Source: Moniliophthora roreri (Eukaryota; Basidiomycota; Agaricomycetes; Agaricales; Marasmiaceae). Taken from it: 16,937 nt of DNA. Every line of letters begins with the position of its first letter. Position 1 is the stretch's first letter. The stretch spans positions 1 to 16,937 of the forward strand of contig LATX02000056.1 of the NCBI GenBank assembly GCA_001466705.2. Direction: 5' to 3'. Both the position numbers and the translations under genes were made by a program. Shown one piece after another: positions 8,057-16,937 of this stretch. Under the pieces are notes generated by a model. It was given only the letters and a program-made list of their open reading frames with translations, searched no databases and was not told where the DNA came from.

Positions 8057-8724
8057 AACTATATATAAATTCTAAATTTAAATTATATCCTCTCAACAAG
8101 AATATGCCTGGAGAATACTAAATTTTCAGCAGGAAAAAATACAGAATTTTCAAATTCTGAGAATTAATAGATAATACAATATATTAGAATAATATCCATA
8201 CTGAGAAAACATTAAATTTTCTCTGGTTGAAAATCCTCAGAAAATGCTGATAAGATAAGATAAAAATTCCATATTTTCTATTGTGGGAAAATCAGAGAAA
8301 ACACTAGGAAAACACTAGGAAAATAGTAGGAAAATCATGTGAAAACACTGTATTTTAAAGCAGTTCTTAGATAGTTTTCATATAGTTTTCCTTTTGTATT
8401 TAACATGTTTCCTTTAATATAAAATTCAAAATCTTATATTTGTTTTCTAAATGTTTTCTTACTATTTTATAAGGCAGAAAATTTATTATATTGGTAACCA
8501 GAAAATTAAAGGATAATTCCATAATTTTATTATTGTAAAATTATTAAAAAACACAGACTCTTCTGGAAATTAAAATCCAGAGTATGCTTGCTGTTTTCAA
8601 TATGTGATGATAACTTGAAACTAATAGAATTTTCTGAGTGTTGTCTGGAAGCAAATAATATAGCAGTATTCTAAGTGTATTTCCTTTGTATTGATAGCAT
8701 AAAAAGAACACCTCGTACATAGTG
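8057..8724. mobile_element. CACTA-type non-autonomous DNA transposon, copy 2, left end missing
   Basis: This is colinear with 5171-5829 of copy 1, with scattered mostly transition differences and an extra 12-bp unit (AAAACACTAGGA twice in a row near 8300). The right end is present: its terminal repeat read on the minus strand starts CACTATGTACGAGG. The left 75-80 bp, including the left terminal repeat, are absent because the element begins at the N at 8056. Without the left flank, a target duplication cannot be tested; the base triplet after the right end is AAA. Confidence 0.85.
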
Positions 8725-9228
8725 AAAAGAAGAGTAGTCGTGTTCAAAAGGATTCACTGATCAGTGAAGATCTAGGAAAGAAGCATACTGATGCTGTAGA
8801 TTACCAGAAGAAGTATGGGCACTAATCAAACATGCTATGTACTAATGCCTACACATTTTGATGGGACTGTAAAAGAATTGATGAAATGACTAAGTCATGA
8901 AGACTGTGATGTAGCAGTACCCAGAGATGACCCAGTTGCACTCAGAATAAAATTACCTTTTCATGGATGGTTAGTTTGTACCCAGAAAGTCCTTCCTTAA
9001 AGAATCCTGTGTTGCTATGTCTTAGCAAGAAGTAGATTGGGGACAATTCTCTTTTAGTTGAGGGGAGATAACATGTCAAACCTAGAAAAGACCCACTTTT
9101 ATTCATTTTACACTACTTTTGAATTGGAACACTTTAATATGACACAAGATAACAGGTAATAAGGACTAGAGTGAGACCAGACTGCTAGTCATTGCCTTAG
9201 AGAAGCTATGGTACATTGGAAAGTACAA
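8725..9228. other. unidentified sequence between the CACTA copy and the 1.27-kb duplication
   Basis: CpG-poor. Plus-strand frames are interrupted by stops but contain protein-like stretches such as PTHFDGTVKELMK near 8850 and DDPVALRIKLPFHGW near 8928. It could be a decayed gene of another retroelement. No motif is decisive, and I assign no family. Confidence 0.3.
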
Positions 9229-10502
9229 AGAGCTATATGATACACTATACAGAGGTGTTGAAGCTGTACTTTCTGACTTATCTATGTATCAGATCCAAAA
9301 CAGATCACTCCCGAAATCTGTAGAGAACCTAACTAAGGCCTAATAAATGCATTGGCTAGTTAACTAAGCTCTCAAAGTACTATCAATGGGATTTTAATTT
9401 CTACTTTACCTTCCTATGACATCTGCAAAGTGCAATCTGCAGTCAAACAGTACAGAGGTACTTAGAGGAGACATCAAAACAGAAAGACAACATAGAACAG
9501 GAATGATCATAGAACAATCCTCCTCTGAAGTCAATATACGGATTAGAGTCAAAGCAGGTGATCTTTTAATAAAGAATTTACCAGCAGCTAAACAATATGC
9601 AATAAGCTAACTAGATACAAAGTCATCTCAGAAAGACAGAAATCACTTCTGAAGGACATCCACTACCTATAGACAGATACAACAAGACATATGAAGAATA
9701 TCTAATGCACAAGAAGTTCTAAATAAGACTGAGTGTGCATTGTCAAAGGAGATAGAAACAGTAACAGTATGTTCTGACCTTGGAAACTTTGGCATCTAGG
9801 CCTCTGCCAATGTGCAGATACTAGAAAGGGAAATGATGTAAAGAGACAGGACAGATACAGCCATCTGCTCATAGATACCCAACTTAGAAAAGAGAAAATA
9901 CAAATTATAGAGTCCAGAATGCCTGGAAACATAGATACCCACATGAATATGGTCAGATACCCTAATGGCCAGACTCCATGACATCTGAATATTCCCTCTT
10001 TTAGTATCTCAGTCACTCATTTATCCTTTCCTGAATTATCAGACATTATTTATATTTTTCTGTAGATATATTCTGTGGACCATATATAAGGACAGCTAGA
10101 TATTTGTACATACTCAAGTAACTCTGTCCCCTCTGATTGTGAATACATGAAGAGTTTGTTTGGCATATAAATTTGTGTGCCATTCCAGTTTTGCTTCCTC
10201 ACTTCAGGCCCTGGAGATTGGTCCTGAGTGACTCTAGAGAGATAGAATCTGATAATGAACTTGCATCATAAGAGACTAAGAATAACATCTTAAGTGTATT
10301 GTAGCACTTTTACACCAAGAAGGAGCCTTGGGCACTTGGAGTGTAGCCTGTGTTGTGTATCAGGTTGTGACACACTTAGAGTCTTAGCAAGAGGTGTGCG
10401 CACTGAGCTCTTTGTAGAAATTGGTCTAGGACCTTTTCCAGTACACTGTGTGCTGTAGTTGTCTTAAGAAAGTCTTGAACTCCATAGGGTCAGGCTATAT
10501 CG
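9229..10502. repeat. 1.27-kb direct duplication, copy A
   Basis: Almost identical to 10504-11777 at an offset of 1275 bases. I see three differences, all within the first 31 bases (9243, 9244, 9259). A 64-codon frame at 9416-9610 shows no domain. A CATATATAAGG word at 10081 could be a promoter TATA, and the text around it resembles a retroelement LTR or untranslated region, but no end motif is clear. A single N follows directly. Confidence 0.92.
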
Positions 10503-10503
10503 N

Positions 10504-11777
10504 AGAGCTATATGATATGCTATACAGAGGTGTCGAAGCTGTACTTTCTGACTTATCTATGTATCAGATCCAAAACAGATCACTCCCGAAATCTGTAGAG
10601 AACCTAACTAAGGCCTAATAAATGCATTGGCTAGTTAACTAAGCTCTCAAAGTACTATCAATGGGATTTTAATTTCTACTTTACCTTCCTATGACATCTG
10701 CAAAGTGCAATCTGCAGTCAAACAGTACAGAGGTACTTAGAGGAGACATCAAAACAGAAAGACAACATAGAACAGGAATGATCATAGAACAATCCTCCTC
10801 TGAAGTCAATATACGGATTAGAGTCAAAGCAGGTGATCTTTTAATAAAGAATTTACCAGCAGCTAAACAATATGCAATAAGCTAACTAGATACAAAGTCA
10901 TCTCAGAAAGACAGAAATCACTTCTGAAGGACATCCACTACCTATAGACAGATACAACAAGACATATGAAGAATATCTAATGCACAAGAAGTTCTAAATA
11001 AGACTGAGTGTGCATTGTCAAAGGAGATAGAAACAGTAACAGTATGTTCTGACCTTGGAAACTTTGGCATCTAGGCCTCTGCCAATGTGCAGATACTAGA
11101 AAGGGAAATGATGTAAAGAGACAGGACAGATACAGCCATCTGCTCATAGATACCCAACTTAGAAAAGAGAAAATACAAATTATAGAGTCCAGAATGCCTG
11201 GAAACATAGATACCCACATGAATATGGTCAGATACCCTAATGGCCAGACTCCATGACATCTGAATATTCCCTCTTTTAGTATCTCAGTCACTCATTTATC
11301 CTTTCCTGAATTATCAGACATTATTTATATTTTTCTGTAGATATATTCTGTGGACCATATATAAGGACAGCTAGATATTTGTACATACTCAAGTAACTCT
11401 GTCCCCTCTGATTGTGAATACATGAAGAGTTTGTTTGGCATATAAATTTGTGTGCCATTCCAGTTTTGCTTCCTCACTTCAGGCCCTGGAGATTGGTCCT
11501 GAGTGACTCTAGAGAGATAGAATCTGATAATGAACTTGCATCATAAGAGACTAAGAATAACATCTTAAGTGTATTGTAGCACTTTTACACCAAGAAGGAG
11601 CCTTGGGCACTTGGAGTGTAGCCTGTGTTGTGTATCAGGTTGTGACACACTTAGAGTCTTAGCAAGAGGTGTGCGCACTGAGCTCTTTGTAGAAATTGGT
11701 CTAGGACCTTTTCCAGTACACTGTGTGCTGTAGTTGTCTTAAGAAAGTCTTGAACTCCATAGGGTCAGGCTATATCG
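10504..11777. repeat. 1.27-kb direct duplication, copy B
   Basis: It begins right after the N at 10503 and repeats copy A to its last base, then continues into new sequence. This layout is what two overlapping contig ends placed side by side would give. Confidence 0.92.
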
Positions 11778-12300
11778 GCTATTGAGTCTTTGTATGGGAC
11801 TGTAGCTCTTGTGTTTGTGCTTTGTGCACTGTGTTCTTTGTGTTTTGTGTGTGTGTTTGTGATATAAACCCTTTTGAAACCATATATAATCCTCTGGAGG
11901 TGAACACCTTGAAGTAGATTACTTCAATAAGAGAGAATCAACCTAGCTAAGAGTTTAGTTGACATTCTAAGTGCAGTAACTCTAATTATGCTGATCCACA
12001 CTTGCACAACAACCTGAGTTAGACTTTTGGAGGTTATCTTTTGGGTATTTTTCCACTAGTCTTATCTTAGACAAATTATTGGGCAATGTCACACTTGCAA
12101 GGTCTGTTTCCATTATTCTTCTTTTGATGAATATACTTGAGCTAATCATTTGACCAGATCATATTGTCTCACAATGAGGCTTAAAAGGTTTCTTATTCTG
12201 ATTTTGTTAGTCTCTGTATGGTACTGTCTGTATCACAGATGAATAATAACACTTGTATCCCCTACACTTTGCTATGATACCTGAGATATAATCTAACAAA
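11778..12300. other. GT-rich tract and LTR-like noncoding DNA
   Basis: From about 11809 to 11862 the plus strand is a T/G-rich low-complexity run with repeated TTTGTG and a short GT run. It is followed by ATATAAACCC, then CATATATAATCC and TTCAATAAGAGAGAATCA near 11924, which has the look of a retroelement LTR end. No partner LTR is recognised. The rest holds no gene and stops at the N at 12301. Confidence 0.35.
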
Positions 12301-12301
12301 N

Positions 12302-12600
12302 ATTTCCCACACTACAGAATTCATCACAAAAATCAACAGGCCACTACAATGGGTTACAGGGCAATGAAATGGTCTGTAATTATTCTAGGTAGATGTAGCA
12401 TAGTTAGAATGAGCTGTAATTATTTTATAGTAATATAACTAAGTTACATACCTATCATAACATCTTGTAACAATTGCAGGGCATTACAACACATTGCAGA
12501 TGTTATATTATAATATATTGCATTTCAAGTGTTATATTGAGTTGCACACATTATGTTGAATTCCAGGCATTATATTGTGTTATGTAGCATACCATTGGAA
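12302..12600. repeat. degenerate short repeats rich in TGTAAT and TTATATTG
   Basis: Between about 12480 and 12590 there are five loose units of roughly 20 bp, four of them carrying TTATATTG-like words (TGTTATATTGAG, CATTATGTTGAA, CATTATATTGTG). Earlier words are TGTAAT and CATTACA. The stretch GGTCTGTAATTATT at 12371 is shared with 15062. Confidence 0.5.
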
Positions 12601-12739
12601 TATAAGGGGTTGCATGGGTGATGCAGCATCACTATCAGGCAAGGAAAACAAAATAAATTGGGCAATCATGTGCTTGAAGACCTCTCCAAAGTGGTCCTTA
12701 AATTCTGACACAGAGCAAATTTTCAAACTCCACTTCTTT

Positions 12740-13131
12740 CTTCTTAACCACCACTATTGTTGTCCTGGCTATTGTTCCCACCATTGTTTTCTCCATCATT
12801 GTTCCCCCCACTGACATCCCCTACTACTGATAATACCAACAATGTTCTTGATGCCAACAACATTCTCAATACTAACAAGTTCAAGAATGTTCCTCAATGC
12901 TGTTTGACACATCACTGCCAGTAAAATGACCAACACATGTGCCACATCACCACCCTCACTGCCACCAACAACATGCTCAATGCCAACAGCATCCTCAACA
13001 ATATTCCTCAATGCTGTTGCCAACACTTTGACATGTTGTCAATATCACTAATGTCATATGCCATGTCACCACCCTCACCAACAATATGCTGCACACCAAC
13101 AATGTCTGTCAAGCTGTCAACATGCCCTTGA
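12740..13131. repeat. imperfect CAACA/ATTGTT-rich repeats
   Basis: Two imperfect units of about 115-120 bp, near 12895-13008 and 13010-13130, each start TCAATGCTGTT and share CATCACCACCCTCAC or GTCACCACCCTCACC. Both are dense in CCAACA words. On the minus strand this gives repeating peptides (TALRNILE, ALRNIVED). Those follow from the DNA repeat and are not evidence of a gene. Confidence 0.5.
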
Positions 13132-13297
13132 TAATGCCAGTGCTCAGATGCCATCTAAAAGAAGGTACACTGTTCACAACTCATCTTACAATAGACTCTT
13201 ACAATCTCAAGTCTAGGTCCACCACATTGGGTCCATTATCATGTCTGATCATTAAGGCTGCTGGATCAATTGTTACACTGGGTGCAGGATCTGATAA
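13132..13297. other. left flank of the 835-bp repeat unit, no gene
   Basis: Short unique stretch ending where similarity to 16103 begins. Nothing recognisable. Confidence 0.4.
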
Positions 13298-13399
13298 TGG
13301 TGACTGGCAATTGGCAGGGACCAAAGTGTGGGAACAATAGCACTGCCACTCCCACATAGGGAGATGTGATGGTCTCTCCTTGTAGAGCTTCAACTACAG

Positions 13400-13459
13400 G
13401 TACTTTCCCTCTCAGATAGTGTCAAATCAAATGGGTGAGTTGCACGTTTTGATGTGCAG
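13400..13459 (+). other. possible 5' intron of the multicopy gene
   Basis: A CAG|GTACTT donor at 13400 and a TGTGCAG acceptor ending at 13459 give a 60-bp intron. Splicing would join CTT CAA CTA CAG to AAG GAG AAG, yielding LQLQKEKAIQLALEKAK, a continuous heptad-like coiled coil. The exon before it is short and may itself start at a TCTCTCCTTGTAG acceptor ending at 13385. Confidence 0.4.
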
Positions 13460-14595
13460 AAGGAGAAGGCAATTCAATTAGCACTAGAAAAGGCGAAAGT
13501 CAATACCTGGGCTGTCAAAGAAAAGGGAGAAATCACTGAGTCATGTCGTATGTTGATACGGGACCTTGTCAGTGCTGAAGTTGGTGTTGAACACATACAA
13601 GAAGTCATTCGGATGGTTGCTAATGCATTTGGTGTGGAGGTTGATGGGAGTTTCTGTGTTCGGTCTGTTGGAAGAATTGTCCTTGAGGGTGGAGTAGCAG
13701 GACAGGCTCAGATGGCAGAGAACATCAGTGACTGCACAGGTACATATCTACTATCTCATGTTGAGCAAAACCTAACCAAGAAACCAGGTCTTACGGTCAG
13801 CAGCAATGGTACAACTATCAAAAACATTAATTTTGAGTCACGTCACATGAACTTCAAGACGTCCGATGGCTCAGTGAAGCACTGTTTTGTTGGTGTGACA
13901 CCTGCTGTCAACCATACAGCTCAAACACAGCTAGATGGCTGGAAAGAAGCTTCGCCGAGGTGCATTGGGAGGTCTTTGAAGACCGAAAACCCACCTATAA
14001 CAGTTGCAGTCTCTTCGCCAAGATGACAGGTGGCAATTCAGACCATTCTGAGGATCAAAAGAAGCTGTTTAAGCTTCTGAAGGCCTACAAGGAGAAAGTT
14101 GGGTACGAGCAGCAGGGGGAGAGTACATTACTTGATATGACACTGGAAGAAGCACTCCCACTCTTGATGGAGATTTACTGGGATGCGGTTGACAAGGCAG
14201 GAGGGTTTACGGCATGGCTGGGTCTCACCCACAACGAGCAGAAACTACAAAATGACAATGCATACTTAGAGTTCTGCAAAAGGCTTGGAAAGGAAAGGTT
14301 TAATTTACTTTCTGAAAAGGAAAGGGCAGCTTCAAAGCTGTTCCTATGGGTTGGGTGTGGAATGCACAAGGAAATGAATGCATTCAAAGGAGCGGTTCAA
14401 TCCATAGAGGAGTGGTGGAAGGAGAATGAGAGGGAGAAACCACCATGCAAGTTGATGAATCGGGACAATAGGGCAGCTGCAGAGTCAGGGTCATCTGAAG
14501 CCGCCACTCGGGCTGTGGCTGTATCGAAGGGTGGCGCTATAAAGCTGACAGAGTTAGCTGGTGCTGTATTCCATCACAAGGACAAGAGGAAGGGT
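13460..14595 (+). pseudogene. agaricomycete multicopy protein of unknown function, frameshifted, copy 1
   Basis: A coiled-coil start (KEKAIQLALEKAK) is followed by SCRMLIRDLVSAEVGVEHIQ, then VGRIVLEGGVAGQAQMAEN and the motif TTIKNINFESRHMNF. After a 1-base shift near 13943-13951 come FAEVHWEVFEDRK, GGNSDHSEDQKKLFKLL, LFLWVGCGMHKEMN, a PCKLMNRDN motif and LAGAVFHHKDKRKG. I recall this order of motifs from very large families of uncharacterised proteins in Agaricomycetes, often near repeats; transposon origin is suspected and no function is known. A 48-bp intron interrupts the first part. Similarity stops at the N at 14596, so the C-terminal part is missing. The DLV..VGVEHI and RIVLEGGVA parts resemble a DNA-binding then nuclease-like layout, but I cannot assign catalytic residues. 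Confidence 0.65.
13740..13787 (+). other. 48-bp intron in copy 1 of the multicopy gene
   Basis: CACAG|GTACAT donor, CTAAC branch site at 13772-13776, and ACCAG acceptor ending at 13787. The length is a multiple of three and has no stop, so unspliced reading also stays open. Removal gives DCTGLTVSSNGTTIKN, matching the family pattern, whereas the 16 retained residues do not. Confidence 0.72.
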
Positions 14596-14596
14596 N

Positions 14597-16102
14597 ACAC
14601 CCCCCACCCCAAGAATATTGAGTCACCAAGTTGTAAGTTTGTTCTTGTCTAATATTTTATGCTGAATATTCACTTTGCACAGGTAGTTTGCTCTTAACAA
14701 CTTTGTCACTCACTGGGTTTATATGCAGTGATCAATACTACCCAGTAAGTTCTCTACCCAGTCTTCATCTACAGAACCTGATCCCATTCAATATTGGCAG
14801 GCTTGAGAAGTGCACAGAAGCTGGGTTAGAGGGAGTGGGAGGTGGGTGGCATGGGCCATATGGTGCTTGTAGGGTACCTATGTAATATTCAATGTATTAT
14901 AGTCATTTACTCAGAAATATAGTCTTTTGCATTCATTTTCCTGTTCAGAGTGATTGCTGAGTGGTTTTCTAGCCTACATGGATGGACCACTAGAGTTATA
15001 ATGTGGTTGTAATGTCATCTTTAGGTTGTAATAGTGCTGCAACCAATCACAATTATTATGAGGTCTGTAATTATTATGGTACATTATAACTACATTATAA
15101 CTAGATTACAATTAAGTTATCATATTTGACTTGGCATATAACAGGGTTACTAATAATTATAGGACTTGTAATGCATTATGAGGGTTATAACCCTATTACA
15201 ATGCTATGTACTTTTTGCAGGTGAACCTTTCTTTCACATTGCTTTCACAAATTGCTCACAATTGGAATTGCCAAAATACATTACCTGTTGCAGGACAGGG
15301 ACCCAAGTGGAACACAGCCACTGGCACATTCCAGGATCCATTGTGCTGATTGTTCATTTACTTGGGTTTCTAGGAATAAAATGTGGAACTTTTGAGATGG
15401 GTACTTCAAACCTGAACCACCATCCCTCTTTCCTCTATTCTAGTCCTTGTTTCCCAGGCATTTCCCTCTACTTGACTAGGCACTACTCTCCAATGCAACT
15501 GCTACTCTGAGGTATGTTAATATGTTCACACAAGTTGTATGGAACTGACAAATAATATCTATAGATGGCACCATTTGTTACTGTTGCTACCATCATTGAG
15601 AAAGTTTGTTGCAACCTTTAGTCTTTGGAGCCTCCCAGTATGTACATATTTTCTTTATACCAGGTCATCTAGCTAATAATGTTTTCCAGAACGGTAGTGT
15701 TAAACCTCTCATATCATGCTCAGCAGATGTAGTATGTGTGGTACATGTGCAAAATCCCTGCCCTTCACCTAATTCTAACAATTGTCTCTTCCCTAGCTAC
15801 CATATAGCCTGGCACCTCTGAGCTTCAAGATGCAAGACTGAATGGCACAAGTCACTGCCTAGATGTAGGATGGGTAGGATGGGCATAGCTCACTGTAATA
15901 CTCATGTATATCATTGGTCATAGCTGGTAGTCTGTATTTTGTGTACTACTAATATAGTTTTTAATGCATCTATCACTACTACTGGTGTAGGATACATATC
16001 AGGGATGTACCTAACTGCATGGTTATCTGACAACATTGCACTACCTCAATGACAACACTGTATAACACTGTATCATTCTGATATGAAATGGTCATCATAT
16101 AG
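14597..16102. other. AT-rich noncoding DNA between the two copies
   Basis: The sequence after the N has no relation to the expected C-terminal part of the multicopy protein. Open frames such as 15178-15510 are rich in Leu, His, Cys and Ser, lack motifs and look like chance. A cluster of TGTAAT/ATTACA words lies near 15008-15200. Confidence 0.45.
15008..15200. repeat. cluster of TGTAAT/ATTACA and TTATAAC words
   Basis: TGTAAT, GTAATT, ATTACA and TTATAAC recur in both orientations about every 10-20 bp, for example ACATTATAACTACATTATAA near 15082. GGTCTGTAATTATT is shared with 12371. It ends close to CTTTTTGCAG at about 15211. Confidence 0.5.
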
Positions 16103-16937
16103 TGGTGACTGGCAATTGGCAGGGACCAAAGTGTGGGAACAATAGCACTGCCACTCCCACATAGGGAGATGTGATGGTCTCTCCTTGTAGAGCTTCAACT
16201 ACAGGTACTTTCCCTCTCAGATAGTGTCAAATCAAATGGGTGAGTTGCACGTTTTGATGTGCAGAAGGAGAAGGCAATTCAATTAGCACTAGAAAAGGCG
16301 AAAGTCAATACCTGGGCTGTCAAAGAAAAGGGAGAAATCACTGAGTCATGTCGTATGTTGATACGGGACCTTGTCAGTGCTGAAGTTGGTGTTGAACACA
16401 TACAAGAAGTCATTCAGATGGTTGCTAATGCATTTGGTGTGGAGGTTGATGGGAGTTTCTGTGTTCAGTCTGTTGGAAGAATTGTCCTTGAGGGTGGAGT
16501 AGCAGGACAGGCTCAGATGGCAGAGAACATCAGTGACTGCACAGGTACATATCTACTATCTCATGTTGAGCAAAACCTAACCAAGAAACCAGGTCTTACG
16601 GTCAGCAGCAATGGTACAACTATCAAAAACATTAATTTTGAGTCACGTCACATGAACTTCAAGACGTCCGATGGCTCAGTGAAGCACTGTTTTGTTGGTG
16701 TGACACCTGCTGTCAACCATACAGCTCAAACACAGCTAGATGGCTGGAAAGAAGCTTCGCCGAGGTGCATTGGGAGGTCTTTGAAGACCGAAAACCCACC
16801 TATAACAGTTGCAGTCTCTTCGCCAAGATGACAGGTGGCAATTCAGACCATTCTGAGGATCAAAAGAAGCTGTTTAAGCTTCTGAAGGCCTACAAGGAGA
16901 AAGTTGGGTACGAGCAGCAGGGGGAGAGTACATTACT
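16103..16937. repeat. multicopy unit, copy 2, running off the window
   Basis: Direct copy of 13298-14132. The two substitutions are at 16416 and 16467, where CpG in copy 1 is CpA here. Its left flank differs from that of copy 1. Confidence 0.93.
16265..16937 (+). pseudogene. agaricomycete multicopy protein of unknown function, copy 2, partial
   Basis: Same content as copy 1 up to the window edge, with the intron at 16545-16592 and the same 1-base shift near 16748-16756. The two substitutions change Arg to Gln, in the VIRMVAN (now VIQMVAN) and CVRSVGR (now CVQSVGR) segments. The second is inside a conserved-looking stretch just before IVLEGGVA. The C-terminal half lies outside the window. Confidence 0.65.

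Larger units (their letters stand above)
13298..14132. repeat. multicopy unit, copy 1
   Basis: Matches 16103-16937 at an offset of 2805 bases to the end of the window, with two substitutions seen (13611 and 13662). The left boundary is sharp: four bases before it the flanks are unrelated. The unit carries the protein gene described separately. Confidence 0.93.

Noticed and set aside
9416..9610. 64-codon frame, present again at 10691-10885
   Set aside because: The identity reflects the duplicated 1.27-kb stretch and gives no evidence of selection. No domain is visible.
11345..11950. LTR of a retroelement at the right side of copy B
   Set aside because: TATA words and an AATAAGAGAGAATCA stretch are suggestive, but I found no matching second LTR, no TG...CA ends and no primer-binding site.
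12796..13026. Minus-strand frame with repeating TALRNI-type peptides
   Set aside because: The peptide repeat follows from CAACA-rich DNA repeats, and there is no other sign of a gene.
15178..15510. 110-codon plus-strand frame
   Set aside because: Composition is atypical and it has no motif. It begins inside a TTATAAC repeat cluster and lies in noncoding repeat-type DNA.

Overview
The window looks like nuclear DNA of a filamentous fungus, most likely an agaricomycete basidiomycete. The grounds are very short GT-AG introns with CTAAC-type branch sites, a small secreted protein gene, a decayed Ty3/gypsy-type element, and two copies of a protein type that I recall as massively multicopy in agaricomycete genomes. 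That recollection was not checked by any search. There are no bacterial-style operons, rRNAs, tRNAs or CRISPR arrays. Six single N characters (667, 2400, 8056, 10503, 12301, 14596) look like collapsed assembly gaps, because sequence character or homology changes at most of them.

Region 1 (1-2399) is CpG-rich and resembles gene-bearing euchromatin. It holds one convincing gene on the minus strand (921-1403), a predicted secreted six-cysteine protein with a TATA box and a probable 5'UTR intron. It also holds weak exon-like fragments around the N at 667, a 20-bp tandem repeat at 1861-1950, and two hairpins near 2003-2111.

Region 2 (2401 to about 9228) is AT-rich and strongly CpG-depleted, and reads as a transposon graveyard. 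A Ty3/gypsy-like element (3857-6693) keeps gag, an aspartic protease and only the first residues of reverse transcriptase. It is riddled with in-frame stops, seven of eight being TGA. Its gag zinc knuckle is split by a 737-bp CACTA-type non-autonomous DNA element (5093-5829) with a 3-bp AGA target-site duplication. A second, left-truncated copy of that element lies at 8057-8724.

Region 3 (9229-11777) is a nearly perfect head-to-tail duplication of about 1.27 kb with an N exactly at the junction. It is more likely two overlapping contig ends that were not merged than a biological tandem repeat.

Region 4 (11778-16937) holds noncoding repeat-rich sequence and two copies of one 835-bp-plus unit (13298-14132 and 16103-16937). 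They carry the same protein gene, the same 48-bp intron and the same frameshift, and differ at only two sites, both CpG versus CpA. The second copy runs off the window. The protein is broken in both copies, so the window shows a mobile or multicopy family rather than a working system. One theme unites regions 2 and 4: stop codons, transposon-end differences and copy differences are all explained by C-to-T change at CpG sites, the expected mark of cytosine methylation on repeats.
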